Shown here piece by piece: positions 8,798-17,992 of a stretch of 64,000 bases of DNA. Made by a program: the position numbers and the translations under genes. The stretch covers positions 496,001 through 560,000 of the forward strand of contig NZ_BAAAZF010000001.1 of the NCBI RefSeq assembly GCF_039536765.1, written 5' to 3'. The notes under the pieces are model-generated. The model did not search any database and had not been told where the DNA came from. It saw only the letters and a program-made list of their open reading frames with translations. This DNA is from Parerythrobacter jejuensis (lineage in GTDB: Bacteria > Pseudomonadota > Alphaproteobacteria > Sphingomonadales > Sphingomonadaceae). The stretch's first letter is position 1. Each line of letters begins with the position of its first letter.

Positions 8798-9096
8798 TCA
8801 TTATCACGGGATCGGCCTCGATCGCGGAAGAGAGCATGGCCGAAGCTCTACGCATCGGCTGCGAGCACTCGGCACGTTCCCGGTCAGAGCCCGGGTGCAT
8901 CTCGCACAATTGCTACATCGACGCGGAGGATCGAAACGTGATCCGGTTCTACGAGCAATGGCAGGACATGGCTGCAGTTCAGGGGCACTTTGCGGTTCCT
9001 GAATCGCAGCAATTCGTCGGACAGATAAACGCGCTGGCCGATAGTCCGCCCAAGATCGAATTGTTCAGAGCCGAGGCTCTCGACGCGCCTTTCTAG
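8794..9096 (+). CDS. Putative quinol monooxygenase (ABM domain)
   Basis: A 100-residue protein with the antibiotic biosynthesis monooxygenase fold: an N-terminal MIIITGSASI strand, EPGCISHNCYIDAED, and FYEQWQDMAAVQGHF, the helix typical of YgiN-like proteins. Such dimeric cofactor-free proteins act on quinols or reactive carbonyls. It starts inside the stop codon of the hydrolase-OsmC gene, suggesting a shared role in oxidative stress; this is inference. Its TAG stop shares the palindrome CTAG with the stop codon of convergent parE. Confidence 0.8.
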   Translation: MIIITGSASIAEESMAEALRIGCEHSARSRSEPGCISHNCYIDAEDRNVIRFYEQWQDMAAVQGHFAVPESQQFVGQINALADSPPKIELFRAEALDAPF

Positions 9097-11069
9097 GCGT
9101 CGATCATATCCCGGTCGACTTCACCGGCGCGGTTCTGGATGAAGTTGAAACGATGTTCGGGATTGCGGCCCATCAAACGGTCCACCAACTCTTTCACAGC
9201 CGCTCGATCTTCGAATTCCGGGGGTAGGGTGATCCGGATCAGGCTGCGGGTCGCCGGGTCCATGGTCGTTTCACGCAGCTGTTGGGGGTTCATCTCGCCC
9301 AGGCCCTTAAAGCGCCCCACTTCGACCTTTTTGCCCTTGAATATGGTTGCTTCCAACTCCGCACGATGCTCGTCGTCACGGGCATAGCGGCTCTCTTTGC
9401 CAGCTGTCAGCTTGTAGAGCGGCGGCTGGGCGAGGAACAAATGCCCACGCTTCACGATTTCCGTCATTTCCTGGAAGAAGAACGTCATCAATAGCGTAGC
9501 GATATGCGCGCCATCGACATCGGCGTCTGTCATGATGATGATACGATCGTAACGCAGATTTTCGGGATCGCAGTCCTGTCGTGTGCCACAGCCCATCGCG
9601 AGCGAAAGATCGGCGATTTCCTGGTTCGCGCGAATTTTGTCAGCAGTCGCCGATGCGACGTTCAGGATTTTCCCCCGGATTGGCAGAATCGCCTGCGTTT
9701 TGCGGTTACGAGCCTGTTTCGCACTGCCACCTGCTGAATCGCCTTCGACGATGAACAATTCGGTCTCGCCATCGCCTTCACCACTGCAATCCGTCAGTTT
9801 CCCGGGAAGGCGCAGCTTCTTGGCGCTCGTTGCCGTCTTGCGCTTGATCTCGCGTTCCTGCTTGCGGCGCAGGCGTTCATCCATCCGTTCCATCACCTGG
9901 CCGAGCAACGCCTTGCCGCGATCCATATTGTCGGAAAGGAAATGGTCAAAATGATCGCGGATTGCGTTCTCTACCAGGCGGGAGGCTTCTGGAGAGGTCA
10001 GGCGATCCTTGGTCTGGCTCTGGAACTGGGGATCCCGGATGAAGACGCTCAACATCACTTCGCCGCCCGTCATGACATCATCGGCGGTAAGGTCTTTCGC
10101 CTTCTTTGTGCCCGTCAGCTCGCCAAATGCGCGTAGGCCCTTGGTCAGCGCAGCACGAAGGCCCTGCTCATGAGTTCCACCGTCGGGGGTCGGAACAGTG
10201 TTACAATACCAGCTGGTCGTGCCATCGGAATAGAGCGGCCAGGCCATTGCCCATTCCACGCGGCCTTGCTCGTCGGGGAAGTCCTGACTTCCGGTGAAGG
10301 GCTCGGCAGTCACGCATTCGCGGCCGTCGATTTGCTCCTTCAAATGATCTGCCAGTCCGCCCGGAAATTTGAACACAGCTTCCGCCGGAACGTCTTCAGA
10401 CGCGAGGCTCTCCGAGCATTTCCATCGAATTTCTACGCCCGCAAACAGATACGCCTTGGAACGTGCCAGCTTGTAAAGACGCCCGGGCTTGAACTGGCGA
10501 TCGCCGAAGATTTCCGTGTCAGGCGTGAAGGTCACCGTGGTGCCACGTCGATTAGGAGCAGCCCCCAGTTCCTCAATCTTGCCGAGCGCCTGTCCTTTGG
10601 AAAACTCTTGGGCGAACAACGTCTTGTCGCGGGCCACTTCGACCCGGGTATGGCTGGACAACGCGTTGACCACGCTGACGCCGACGCCGTGCAGGCCACC
10701 CGATGTCGCGTAGGCTTTGCCCGAGAACTTGCCGCCCGAGTGAAGCGTGGAGAGGATCACCTCGAGCGTCGACTTGCCCGGAAACTTGGGATGCTCGTCT
10801 ACCGGGATGCCACGGCCATTATCGGCGATCGAAACAGTATTGCCTTCTTCGATCCGGATTTCGATCCGGCTGGCGTGGCCGGCGACAGCCTCGTCCATCG
10901 CATTATCGAGGACTTCCGCGACGAGGTGATGCAGGGCGCGATCATCGGTCCCGCCGATATACATGCCCGGCCGACGGCGAACCGGCTCAAGACCCTCAAG
11001 GACCTCGATGGAAGAGCTATCATAATCGCCGCTGGAAGAAGGCGTGTTCTCAAACAGATCGTCAGACAT
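9093..11069 (-). CDS. parE: DNA topoisomerase IV subunit B
   Basis: A 658-residue type II topoisomerase ATPase subunit. The GHKL ATPase domain is at the N-terminus (RRPGMYIGGTDDRALHHLV, DNAMDEA, DNGRGIPVD, GGLHGVGVSVVNALS). The TOPRIM domain shows EGDSAGGSAKQARNRKTQAI and DADVDGAHI, and the C-terminus has KGLGEMNPQQL. The length fits ParE rather than the longer GyrB with its insertion. With ParC it unlinks daughter chromosomes. The parC gene is not in the window. The 3' end overlaps the monooxygenase gene tail to tail by four bases. Confidence 0.95.
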   Translation of the reverse strand: MSDDLFENTPSSSGDYDSSSIEVLEGLEPVRRRPGMYIGGTDDRALHHLVAEVLDNAMDEAVAGHASRIEIRIEEGNTVSIADNGRGIPVDEHPKFPGKSTLEVILSTLHSGGKFSGKAYATSGGLHGVGVSVVNALSSHTRVEVARDKTLFAQEFSKGQALGKIEELGAAPNRRGTTVTFTPDTEIFGDRQFKPGRLYKLARSKAYLFAGVEIRWKCSESLASEDVPAEAVFKFPGGLADHLKEQIDGRECVTAEPFTGSQDFPDEQGRVEWAMAWPLYSDGTTSWYCNTVPTPDGGTHEQGLRAALTKGLRAFGELTGTKKAKDLTADDVMTGGEVMLSVFIRDPQFQSQTKDRLTSPEASRLVENAIRDHFDHFLSDNMDRGKALLGQVMERMDERLRRKQEREIKRKTATSAKKLRLPGKLTDCSGEGDGETELFIVEGDSAGGSAKQARNRKTQAILPIRGKILNVASATADKIRANQEIADLSLAMGCGTRQDCDPENLRYDRIIIMTDADVDGAHIATLLMTFFFQEMTEIVKRGHLFLAQPPLYKLTAGKESRYARDDEHRAELEATIFKGKKVEVGRFKGLGEMNPQQLRETTMDPATRSLIRITLPPEFEDRAAVKELVDRLMGRNPEHRFNFIQNRAGEVDRDMIDA

Positions 11070-11148
11070 GGGCAGGGCTATACAAGGCCGGTTCGCACCG
11101 TAACAAGCAGCCTCGCAGGGTTTTGCGCCGAACTGTTGGCCTCAAGGC

Positions 11149-12318
11149 CTAGTCGTCGAAACGGGCGGGGGCCGGATCAACAATGACAACCTGTCCATTG
11201 CGCACCTGGCGCACTTCCATTGCGCGATCGACTACGCCTTGACGGGTGAAACGGAAGGCCCCGTCGAGCCCGAGAAAGCCGCCAGAATCGTAGAGCTTGG
11301 CAGTCGGGAAGCTGCGGCCAACGCGCCAATCGCGCGACACCCGCAATGCCAGCAAGACGCTGTCATAACCAAGCGTTGCGATCCGGAAGGGCTGGCTGCC
11401 AAAGCGCGTGTTGTAACTGTCCGAAAACCGTTTGAAGCGCGAATCCGAGACAGATGCGAACCATGCACCGCGCAGCGCGCTCGCCCGCGTTACGGAGGAT
11501 TCTCCGCTCCACAACTCCGTGCCAATCAGATTGGTGTTTCCCGCGCCGCGAGGTTTGAACACGCCAGCTGCCTGGATCGCAAGGCGGGCTCCATCGGCAA
11601 TCAGGACGGTGTCATAGCCCCCGCGTGCCTTCAGTCGCTCGGCTGCACTGACAACCGATGTGTTTCCCCGCGCATAACGTTCAACGCCAACCAGTGTGCC
11701 TCCGCCACTTTGCAGGGCGATTGCCAGAGAATTCTCGGCCCGGCGGCCGTACTCGCCATCGGGTACAATGGCGCTGAAGCGTGTTGCCCCGCGGCTGCGG
11801 GCATAGTCGACCGAACGACGGATCGACTGGCCTGGCAAATGGCCCATGACGAATGAGTCAGGTCCGGCAACGCTTGCATCGTTGGAGTAGGAAATAAGTG
11901 GCACGCGGGCAGGGCGGGCCTCTGCCAGAACCTGGGCAACATTGGTCGACATGAGTGGACCAAGAATCAGCTTGTTGCCATCTGCGATCGCCTTGCGGGC
12001 CGCGGCACGCGCTCCGGCAGACGTATCATAGGTCGTAATGCGAAGGTTCTCCGCACCTGTATCGAGGATTGCCATTGTCGTCGCATTCGCAATCGACTGG
12101 CCGACGCGTGCATTATTGCCAGACATCGGCACCAGCAGAGCAACCCGGTGGCGGGTTTCATCGGTGGGCAATGCGGTCGCGCTAGGCTCGGGCGTTGGTC
12201 CGGTTTCAATCGGACCGGTCGACGTCGTTGGCCCCTTGGGAACCAGCTGACACCCGGCCAACAGAGCTGCCGTTCCCGCTACGACCAGCGCCTTGCGCGC
12301 CAGTTTGATGCCCATCAT
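11149..12318 (-). CDS. Penicillin-binding protein activator, LpoA-like lipoprotein
   Basis: A 389-residue lipoprotein: the signal peptide ends in the lipobox LLAGC with Cys23. A proline/threonine-rich linker follows, then a periplasmic type 1 ligand-binding fold (HRVALLVPMSGNNARVGQSI, LILGPLMSTNVAQVL, RVPLISYSNDASVAG). This is the C-terminal part of LpoA; the N-terminal TPR domain of the enterobacterial protein is absent, as is usual in alphaproteobacteria. LpoA stimulates PBP1a from the outer membrane. The gene is divergent from rsmI, the conserved neighbour of this family, with 26 bases between the starts. Confidence 0.85.
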   Translation of the reverse strand: MMGIKLARKALVVAGTAALLAGCQLVPKGPTTSTGPIETGPTPEPSATALPTDETRHRVALLVPMSGNNARVGQSIANATTMAILDTGAENLRITTYDTSAGARAAARKAIADGNKLILGPLMSTNVAQVLAEARPARVPLISYSNDASVAGPDSFVMGHLPGQSIRRSVDYARSRGATRFSAIVPDGEYGRRAENSLAIALQSGGGTLVGVERYARGNTSVVSAAERLKARGGYDTVLIADGARLAIQAAGVFKPRGAGNTNLIGTELWSGESSVTRASALRGAWFASVSDSRFKRFSDSYNTRFGSQPFRIATLGYDSVLLALRVSRDWRVGRSFPTAKLYDSGGFLGLDGAFRFTRQGVVDRAMEVRQVRNGQVVIVDPAPARFDD

Positions 12319-12344
12319 GCTTGCGACTCCCTTAAACTCTGTCC

Positions 12345-13202
12345 ATGTCCGCAGGCGTGCAAACCGATCAACCCGCAGAGCCCCTGTCTCCAGGCCTCTA
12401 TATAGTCGCCACGCCTATTGGCAATCTTGGCGATATCACGTTGCGGGCAATCGAAACCCTCTCGCGATGCGGCGCGGTAGCGTGCGAAGACACCCGCGTC
12501 ACCGGCAAATTAATGAAGCATCTGGGCATCTCGAAACCGCTGCGGCGCTATGACGACCATGCCGACGAAAATGCGCGGGAGCGGATTCTGGCGACATTGG
12601 CAGATCAAGCCGTAGTCTTGGTCAGCGATGCGGGGACGCCCCTCATCTCCGACCCCGGTTATCGCCTTGTGCGCGAGGCCAAGGATCTAGGCTATCCCGT
12701 CACGGCCTTGCCCGGCCCTTGTGCCGCCATCGCCGGACTGGCGATGTCTGGCCTCCCCAGCGACAAGTTTCTGTTTGCCGGCTTCCTGCCGGTCAAAGAC
12801 AAGGCCCGGCGTGACATGCTGGCTGAAGTGGCGAATACAAATGCTTGCCTGGTCTTTTACGAGACTGGTCCGCGCCTAACGAAAAGTCTGGCGGTCTTGC
12901 TCGACATGATGCCCGACCGCGAAGTGGCTGTGGCTCGAGAGATCACCAAGCTGCACGAGGAATGCAGGCGGGGTCTACCTGCGGGCCTTCTGGCATATTA
13001 TGAAGCCCACCCGCCCAAAGGCGAGATCGTACTGATGATCGGCCCACCTGATGGCGAGGCGTTATCCACCGAAGACCCCGACACATTGCTGCGCGAGGCT
13101 TTGCTGACGATGAAGACCTCTCAAGCCGCTGCACAGGTTGCCAAGGCAACAGGGCTTGATCGTAAGGCGCTTTACGCCAGGGCAATGGAACTGAAAGAAT
13201 GA
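12345..13202 (+). CDS. rsmI: 16S rRNA (cytidine(1402)-2'-O)-methyltransferase RsmI
   Basis: A 285-residue tetrapyrrole-methylase fold enzyme. Typical motifs are LYIVATPIGNLGDIT, ACEDTRVTGKLMKHLGI, VSDAGTPLISDPGYRLV, PGPCAAIAGLAMSGLP and a FYETGPRL block. RsmI methylates the 2'-O of C1402 in 16S rRNA with S-adenosylmethionine, affecting the ribosomal P site. It overlaps yraN by ATGA and faces the LpoA-like gene across a very short divergent interval, so its promoter must partly overlap that coding sequence. Confidence 0.95.
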   Translation: MSAGVQTDQPAEPLSPGLYIVATPIGNLGDITLRAIETLSRCGAVACEDTRVTGKLMKHLGISKPLRRYDDHADENARERILATLADQAVVLVSDAGTPLISDPGYRLVREAKDLGYPVTALPGPCAAIAGLAMSGLPSDKFLFAGFLPVKDKARRDMLAEVANTNACLVFYETGPRLTKSLAVLLDMMPDREVAVAREITKLHEECRRGLPAGLLAYYEAHPPKGEIVLMIGPPDGEALSTEDPDTLLREALLTMKTSQAAAQVAKATGLDRKALYARAMELKE

Positions 13203-13549
13203 AGCGCCAGCTGGCCGAGCAGCGAGGCCGTGATGGCGAGAGACGCGCTGCGTTATGGCTCCGCGCCAAGGGGTGGTCGATCCTTGCCCAGCGGGTTCGG
13301 ACTCCGCGCGGAGAAATTGATCTGGTCGCCAAGCGAGGCCGTCTGATAGCCTTTGTCGAAGTCAAGTGGCGCAAGGCCAAGGCAGACCTTGATACAGCGA
13401 TTGACGAGTATCGACTCCACCGGGTCGCCGCTGCAGTCGAATGCGTGGCGCATGAATATGCTACCGCCGGGGAGGATATCAGGATCGACGTAATGTTGCT
13501 TGCGCCCGGAAGCTTACCCCGCCACATCGCCAACGCATACCAGCCTTAA
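13199..13549 (+). CDS. YraN / UPF0102 endonuclease-like protein
   Basis: A 116-residue protein of the UPF0102 family, a small restriction-endonuclease-like fold. The core motif is seen as RTPRGEIDLVAKRG followed by AFVEVKWRK, giving the E-(x)n-D-(x)n-ExK arrangement. The family is near universal next to rsmI and the LpoA gene; its function is unclear and may be in DNA processing. It begins within the rsmI stop and ends nine bases before gshB, so the three form one operon. Confidence 0.9.
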   Translation: MKRQLAEQRGRDGERRAALWLRAKGWSILAQRVRTPRGEIDLVAKRGRLIAFVEVKWRKAKADLDTAIDEYRLHRVAAAVECVAHEYATAGEDIRIDVMLLAPGSLPRHIANAYQP

Positions 13550-13558
13550 GGAGCAAAC

Positions 13559-14512
13559 ATGTCCCTGCGCGTCGCGGTCCAGATGGATCCCATGGAAAGC
13601 ATCAATATTGACGGGGATTCGAGCTTTGCCCTGATGCTCTCTGCCCAGGCACGTGGTCACGAATTGTGGCACTACGACGTGGGAACGGTGGCCTATGAGC
13701 AAGGCCGGCTGACCGCGCATGCTGCGCCCGTTTCTGTGCAGGCCGTGAAGGGCAATCACTTCACCATGGGTAATCGCCGGATCGTCGATCTTGCCACAGA
13801 TCTGGACGTGATCCTGATGCGGCAGGATCCGCCGTTTGATCTGGGCTACATCACGGCCGCCTTGCTGCTCGATCGACTGAAAGGCACTACGTTGGTTGCG
13901 AACGATCCGCGCGAAGTGGTCAACGCGCCGGAAAAGATGTTTGTTCTCGACTACGCCCAGTTCATGCCGCCGACCCTGATTGCGCGCGAAATGGACGATG
14001 TGCGCCGATTTCAGGAAAGACACGGTTCTGTGGTGGTAAAGCCGCTTCATGGGAATGGCGGCAAGGCGATCTTCAAGATTGATGAAAGCGGCACCAATCT
14101 CTCTGCCTTGATGGAAATCTTCAATCAGACCTGGCCCGAGCCACATATGGTTCAGCCCTTCCTGCCCGACGTGGCCAAGGGAGATAAGCGCATCGTGTTG
14201 GTCGATGGGGAATTCACCGGCGCAATTAATCGCAAACCGGGGGAAGGGGAGTTCCGCTCCAACCTGGCGCAAGGTGGCTATGCCGAAGCAGCAAGCCTGA
14301 CTGCGCGTGAAGAGGAAATTTGTGCCGCCATGGGCCCCGAACTGAAACGGCGTGGGCTTGTCTTCGTCGGCATAGATGTGATCGGGGGGGAGTGGCTCAC
14401 GGAAATCAACGTGACCAGCCCAACGGGCATCGTCGCGATCGACAAATTCAACGGCACCGATACGGCTGCAAAAATCTGGGATGCGCTCGAGGCGCGCCAC
14501 GCCGCGATGTGA
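13559..14512 (+). CDS. gshB: Glutathione synthetase
   Basis: A 317-residue ATP-grasp ligase that joins gamma-glutamylcysteine and glycine. Landmarks are VAVQMDPMESINIDGDSSF at the N-terminus, ILMRQDPPFDLGYITA, VVKPLHGNGGKAIF, PFLPDVAKGDKRIVLVDG and the C-terminal EINVTSPTGI. The length is that of E. coli GshB. AAGGAG stands just upstream of the ATG. It is third in the rsmI-yraN-gshB set and its stop abuts that of convergent xerC without any base between them. Confidence 0.95.
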   Translation: MSLRVAVQMDPMESINIDGDSSFALMLSAQARGHELWHYDVGTVAYEQGRLTAHAAPVSVQAVKGNHFTMGNRRIVDLATDLDVILMRQDPPFDLGYITAALLLDRLKGTTLVANDPREVVNAPEKMFVLDYAQFMPPTLIAREMDDVRRFQERHGSVVVKPLHGNGGKAIFKIDESGTNLSALMEIFNQTWPEPHMVQPFLPDVAKGDKRIVLVDGEFTGAINRKPGEGEFRSNLAQGGYAEAASLTAREEEICAAMGPELKRRGLVFVGIDVIGGEWLTEINVTSPTGIVAIDKFNGTDTAAKIWDALEARHAAM

Positions 14513-15409
14513 TCAATCCCGTTCACGCGGATGAGCATCGCGGTACGTATCGAGCAACGTCGCGGCATCGACCTTCGTATAAATCTGGGTCGAACCGAGG
14601 CTGGCATGTCCCAGCAATTCCTGCAGACTCCTCAGATCAGCGCCTGCTCCCAAAAGGTGGGTTGCAAAACTGTGCCGCAGCGCATGCGGCGTCGCCGTCG
14701 CGGGTAGACCGAGGACTCTACGGGCTCGCGCTGTCGCTTTTTGCACCATGCCCTGTGACAACAATGCGCCCCTGGCACCCAGGAAAAGCGGCCCGTCCTG
14801 CTTGATCGGCCAGGGGCAGGCCTCGACATAGTCCGCCACGGTCGCGCGAATGATTGGCAGCAGCGGCACAATCCTCTCCTTGCCCCCTTTGCCGGTGACT
14901 TCGAGCCGTTCCCCAAGCGGAACATCGCTACCTTGGAGTGACAAGGCTTCAGCAATCCGCAGACCGGCTCCGTAGAGCAACAAAAGGACAGCGCGGTCTC
15001 GCTTTCCGATCCAGTCCTCGGCAGCACTACTCTCCACGACATCGGCGAGGTTTACCGCATCATCGGGTGTCACCGGTCGCGGGAGGCCTTTCTTGATCCG
15101 CGGACCACGCAGGCGAGGTGCGGACGCCTCGTCCAACCCTTCTTCGGAGCGGGCATAGGCAATGAAAGCCTTCAACGCTGACAATTCTCGCGCCGCAGAC
15201 GCATTGGAAAGGCCGCTGGCTCTGCGCTGCGCCAGGTGCCTTCGCAGTTTGCCTGCATCGATGGCTGCGACGTCACGCCAGCTCGCCAGGGAGTGCCCCG
15301 AAACAAGCCGTTCTGCTGCCTTGTGATAAGCCCTGACAGTGTGCGGCGATCTGCGGCGTTCATCTGCCAAATGGGTGTGCCACTGGCCGAGGATGGATTG
15401 CGCGCTCAT
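14513..15409 (-). CDS. xerC: Tyrosine recombinase XerC
   Basis: A 298-residue tyrosine recombinase with the complete catalytic set: Arg151, Lys174, His242, Arg245 (PHALRHSF), His268 (LLGHAS) and Tyr277 (TQIYTKV). The N-terminal SAM-like core-binding domain covers residues 1-105. XerC and XerD resolve chromosome dimers at dif near the septum. The gene overlaps hemW by 4 bases and belongs to the rph-rdgB-hemW-xerC run, which argues for a housekeeping recombinase and against an integrase of a mobile element. XerC versus XerD is judged from context only. Confidence 0.85.
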   Translation of the reverse strand: MSAQSILGQWHTHLADERRRSPHTVRAYHKAAERLVSGHSLASWRDVAAIDAGKLRRHLAQRRASGLSNASAARELSALKAFIAYARSEEGLDEASAPRLRGPRIKKGLPRPVTPDDAVNLADVVESSAAEDWIGKRDRAVLLLLYGAGLRIAEALSLQGSDVPLGERLEVTGKGGKERIVPLLPIIRATVADYVEACPWPIKQDGPLFLGARGALLSQGMVQKATARARRVLGLPATATPHALRHSFATHLLGAGADLRSLQELLGHASLGSTQIYTKVDAATLLDTYRDAHPRERD

Positions 15410-16557
15410 GCCAGTGCCAATTCGTCTGCAACCAATTCAGCCAGCAATGCATCGAGCAACGGCTTGCCTTTGTCCGTCACGCGAAGCCGCCCATTTTCCT
15501 GCTCCAGCATGCCGAGGCGCGTGTAGAATTCCACGCGGTCCGACCTCAGCATCGTGTCGGGTGCCAGAGCGAACCGGTTTCCTAGGGCCGATGGATCGAT
15601 CCCTTCCGCAAGGCGCAGGCCCATCAAAAGCGCTTCCGACGCTTGCTCCTTTTCGCCAAGCTGGCGCTCGTCCCGAGTACCATGGGCGCATTGATCGACC
15701 GCACCCAGCCAGTTTTCCGGCTTGCGGTGGCGCGTTGTCGCCATGCCACCCCGGCGTCCGTGCGCGCCCGGGCCGATCCCGCAATAATCTTGGTATCGCC
15801 AGTACGTCAGGTTGTGGCGGCTTTCCTCGCCCGGACGGGCGTGATTGCTGGTCTCGTAAGCGGGCAATCCGGCGGCACCGGTCATATCTGCAGTTAAAGC
15901 GAACAGGTCTGCGGCAGGATCATCGTCGAGGGGGGCGAACCGGCCAAGTCGCACATCCGTTTCGAACCGCGTCCCAGGCTCGATTGTCAATTGATAGAGC
16001 GAGAGATGATCGGTTCCGTATGCCAGCGCCTGTTTCAATTCGGCTTGCCACTGCGCGAGCGATTGGCCCGGACGAGCATAGATCAAATCGAAGCTGACGC
16101 GCCGGAATTCCTTCTGCGCCACTGCCAAGGCCCGCAACGCCTCTTCCACCCCGTGAAGGCGGCCAAGGAACGTCAAGGTTTCGTCATCAAGCGCTTGAAT
16201 ACCGAGCGAAACACGGTTCACTCCAGCGACAGCCAAACCCGAAAAATTTGCCGCTTCAACGGAAGAAGGATTGGCTTCCAAGGTGATTTCGATGTCAGAA
16301 TCGAAACCCCAGAGTTGCTCCGCCTCGGCGAGCAGGCGCCCGACTAGCGCAGGCGGCATCAGAGAAGGCGTGCCACCACCAAAGAAGATGGAGGTCAGCG
16401 TTTCGCCACCAGCCCGTTCCGCTTCCCAGCGCATATCGGCGAGCATACTGCGCTCCCACAACGCAAAATCCACGCCTTCGCGGACATGGCTGTTGAAGTC
16501 GCAATAGGGGCATTTCTTCGCGCAGAAAGGCCAGTGGATATAGAGCGCACGCGCCAT
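15406..16557 (-). CDS. hemW: HemW, radical SAM heme chaperone
   Basis: A 383-residue radical SAM protein. The N-terminal cluster motif is Cys12-x3-Cys16-x2-Cys19 (FCAKKCPYCDFNSH), lacking the extra cysteine that marks true coproporphyrinogen oxidase HemN. FFGGGTPSLMP and EITLEANP are family blocks, and a HemN C-terminal domain follows. HemW binds heme and passes it to respiratory enzymes. It sits nine bases after rdgB in the same operon. Confidence 0.9.
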   Translation of the reverse strand: MARALYIHWPFCAKKCPYCDFNSHVREGVDFALWERSMLADMRWEAERAGGETLTSIFFGGGTPSLMPPALVGRLLAEAEQLWGFDSDIEITLEANPSSVEAANFSGLAVAGVNRVSLGIQALDDETLTFLGRLHGVEEALRALAVAQKEFRRVSFDLIYARPGQSLAQWQAELKQALAYGTDHLSLYQLTIEPGTRFETDVRLGRFAPLDDDPAADLFALTADMTGAAGLPAYETSNHARPGEESRHNLTYWRYQDYCGIGPGAHGRRGGMATTRHRKPENWLGAVDQCAHGTRDERQLGEKEQASEALLMGLRLAEGIDPSALGNRFALAPDTMLRSDRVEFYTRLGMLEQENGRLRVTDKGKPLLDALLAELVADELALA

Positions 16558-16566
16558 GCCCCTATC

Positions 16567-17196
16567 CTAGCTGCCGAATTGCTCCGCGACCAGTTTTGCA
16601 AAGGCATCGGCGCGATGGCTTATCGCGTGCTTTTCCTCGGGCGCAATCTCGGCGAAGGTTTGCTCGTGGCCTGCGGGGACGAAAACGGGATCATACCCGA
16701 ACCCCATTTCACCTCTGGGTGGCCATGTCAGCGAGCCGGGTGCAAGACCTTCATAGATGGCATGTTCGCCGTCGGGCCAGGCAATCGCGAGCACGCAGTG
16801 GAACGCGGCGCTGCGATCAATATCATCACCCAATTGGCGCAGCATCCCCTCAACCTTGCCCATCGCCATATACCAGTCACGGCCCGGCTCGCCTTCGAAC
16901 CATTGCCGCTCGGCCCAGTCAGCGGTGTAAACACCGGGTCGACCGTCAAGCGCAGCAACGGACAGCCCGCTATCATCGGCCAGAGCAACAATACCCGATG
17001 CCTCCGCTGCCGCACGCGCCTTGATCAGCGCATTTTCAACGAAAGTTTTCCCGGTCTCGGCAGGCTCCGGTAGGCCTAGCGAACCGGCACTCAGGCATTT
17101 GAGGCCGTGTGGTTCGAGCAGCGCACCGATTTCCTTGAGCTTGCCTGCATTATGCGTGGCAATGACGAGGGAGCCGGAACCGAGACGACGGGTCAT
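16567..17196 (-). CDS. rdgB: Non-canonical purine NTP pyrophosphatase RdgB/HAM1
   Basis: A 209-residue ITP/XTP pyrophosphatase. The family start is LVIATHNAGKLKEIGALL; other blocks are ALADDSGLSVAALDGRPGVY and GYDPVFVPAGHEQTFAEI. It removes deaminated purine triphosphates from the nucleotide pool. The ATG at 17196 is preferred over a start at 17238 because it overlaps the rph stop as TAATG, giving the normal N-terminus. Confidence 0.95.
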   Translation of the reverse strand: MTRRLGSGSLVIATHNAGKLKEIGALLEPHGLKCLSAGSLGLPEPAETGKTFVENALIKARAAAEASGIVALADDSGLSVAALDGRPGVYTADWAERQWFEGEPGRDWYMAMGKVEGMLRQLGDDIDRSAAFHCVLAIAWPDGEHAIYEGLAPGSLTWPPRGEMGFGYDPVFVPAGHEQTFAEIAPEEKHAISHRADAFAKLVAEQFGS

Positions 17197-17909
17197 TAGT
17201 GCGAGGCCTCGTCCTGTGCCGTGAAGATCTGGTCGCAACCCATATTGGCAAGACGCAGAAGTCGCAGCAGGCCTTCCTCGTCGTATGTCGCGCCCTCAGC
17301 GGTCGCCTGAACCTCTGCAATCTGGCCGCCTTCGATCAGAACAAAGTTTGCATCCGCATCGGCATTGCTATCCTCCTCATAATCGAGATCCAGAACCGGT
17401 GTACCCTGGAATATGCCGCAACTGATGGCTGCGATCTTGCCAGTGATCGGATCATTCTTGATCAACCCCTGCTTCATCAAACCATTGACCGCGAGGCGCA
17501 ATGCGATCCATGCGCCGGAAATAGAGGCTGTCCGCGTGCCCCCGTCGGCCTGGATCACGTCGCAATCGAGCGTAATCTGGCGCTCGCCCAGCTTTTCCAT
17601 ATCCACAACCGCCCGCAAGGAACGACCGATCAGGCGCTGGATTTCCTGGGTCCGCCCTGATTGCTTGCCCCGTGCTGCCTCGCGGCTTCCGCGCGTGTGG
17701 GTTGCGCGTGGCAACATCGAATATTCGCCTGTGACCCAACCCTGGCCCTTCCCACGCAGCCACGGGGGAAGACGTTCTTCAACACTGGCGGTGCACAACA
17801 CCTTGGTATCGCCAAAACCGATCAGGCAGGAGCCTTCGGCATGCTTGGTGTAACCGGTCTCGATGGTGATAGCGCGCATCTCGTCGGGCGCACGGCCGGA
17901 AGGTCGCAT
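17196..17909 (-). CDS. rph: Ribonuclease PH
   Basis: A 237-residue phosphorolytic exoribonuclease. The sequence shows [63 protein letters not shown] split over two strands, and [18 protein letters not shown]. RNase PH trims tRNA 3' ends and degrades structured RNA. It leads the rph-rdgB-hemW-xerC operon and is divergent from hrcA, with about 83 bases between starts that must hold both promoters. Confidence 0.95.
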   Translation of the reverse strand: MRPSGRAPDEMRAITIETGYTKHAEGSCLIGFGDTKVLCTASVEERLPPWLRGKGQGWVTGEYSMLPRATHTRGSREAARGKQSGRTQEIQRLIGRSLRAVVDMEKLGERQITLDCDVIQADGGTRTASISGAWIALRLAVNGLMKQGLIKNDPITGKIAAISCGIFQGTPVLDLDYEEDSNADADANFVLIEGGQIAEVQATAEGATYDEEGLLRLLRLANMGCDQIFTAQDEASH

Positions 17910-17992
17910 AATAGTCCTTTCAGTGAGTCGTTGCGGCGTGCGTTAGGCGGTCCGCCCTTGAGGCTGCAAGACCAAGCGCTAGATAAGGGTGC

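Noticed and set aside
14513-15409. Integrase of a mobile element
   Set aside because: The tyrosine recombinase is embedded in the rph-rdgB-hemW operon, has XerC length and no att-like repeats or phage genes near it.
17957-17992. Possible RpoH promoter before hrcA (CTTG at 17957)
   Set aside because: The -10 position reads CTAGAT instead of CYTAT at either 17 or 18 base spacing, so the match is too weak to claim.
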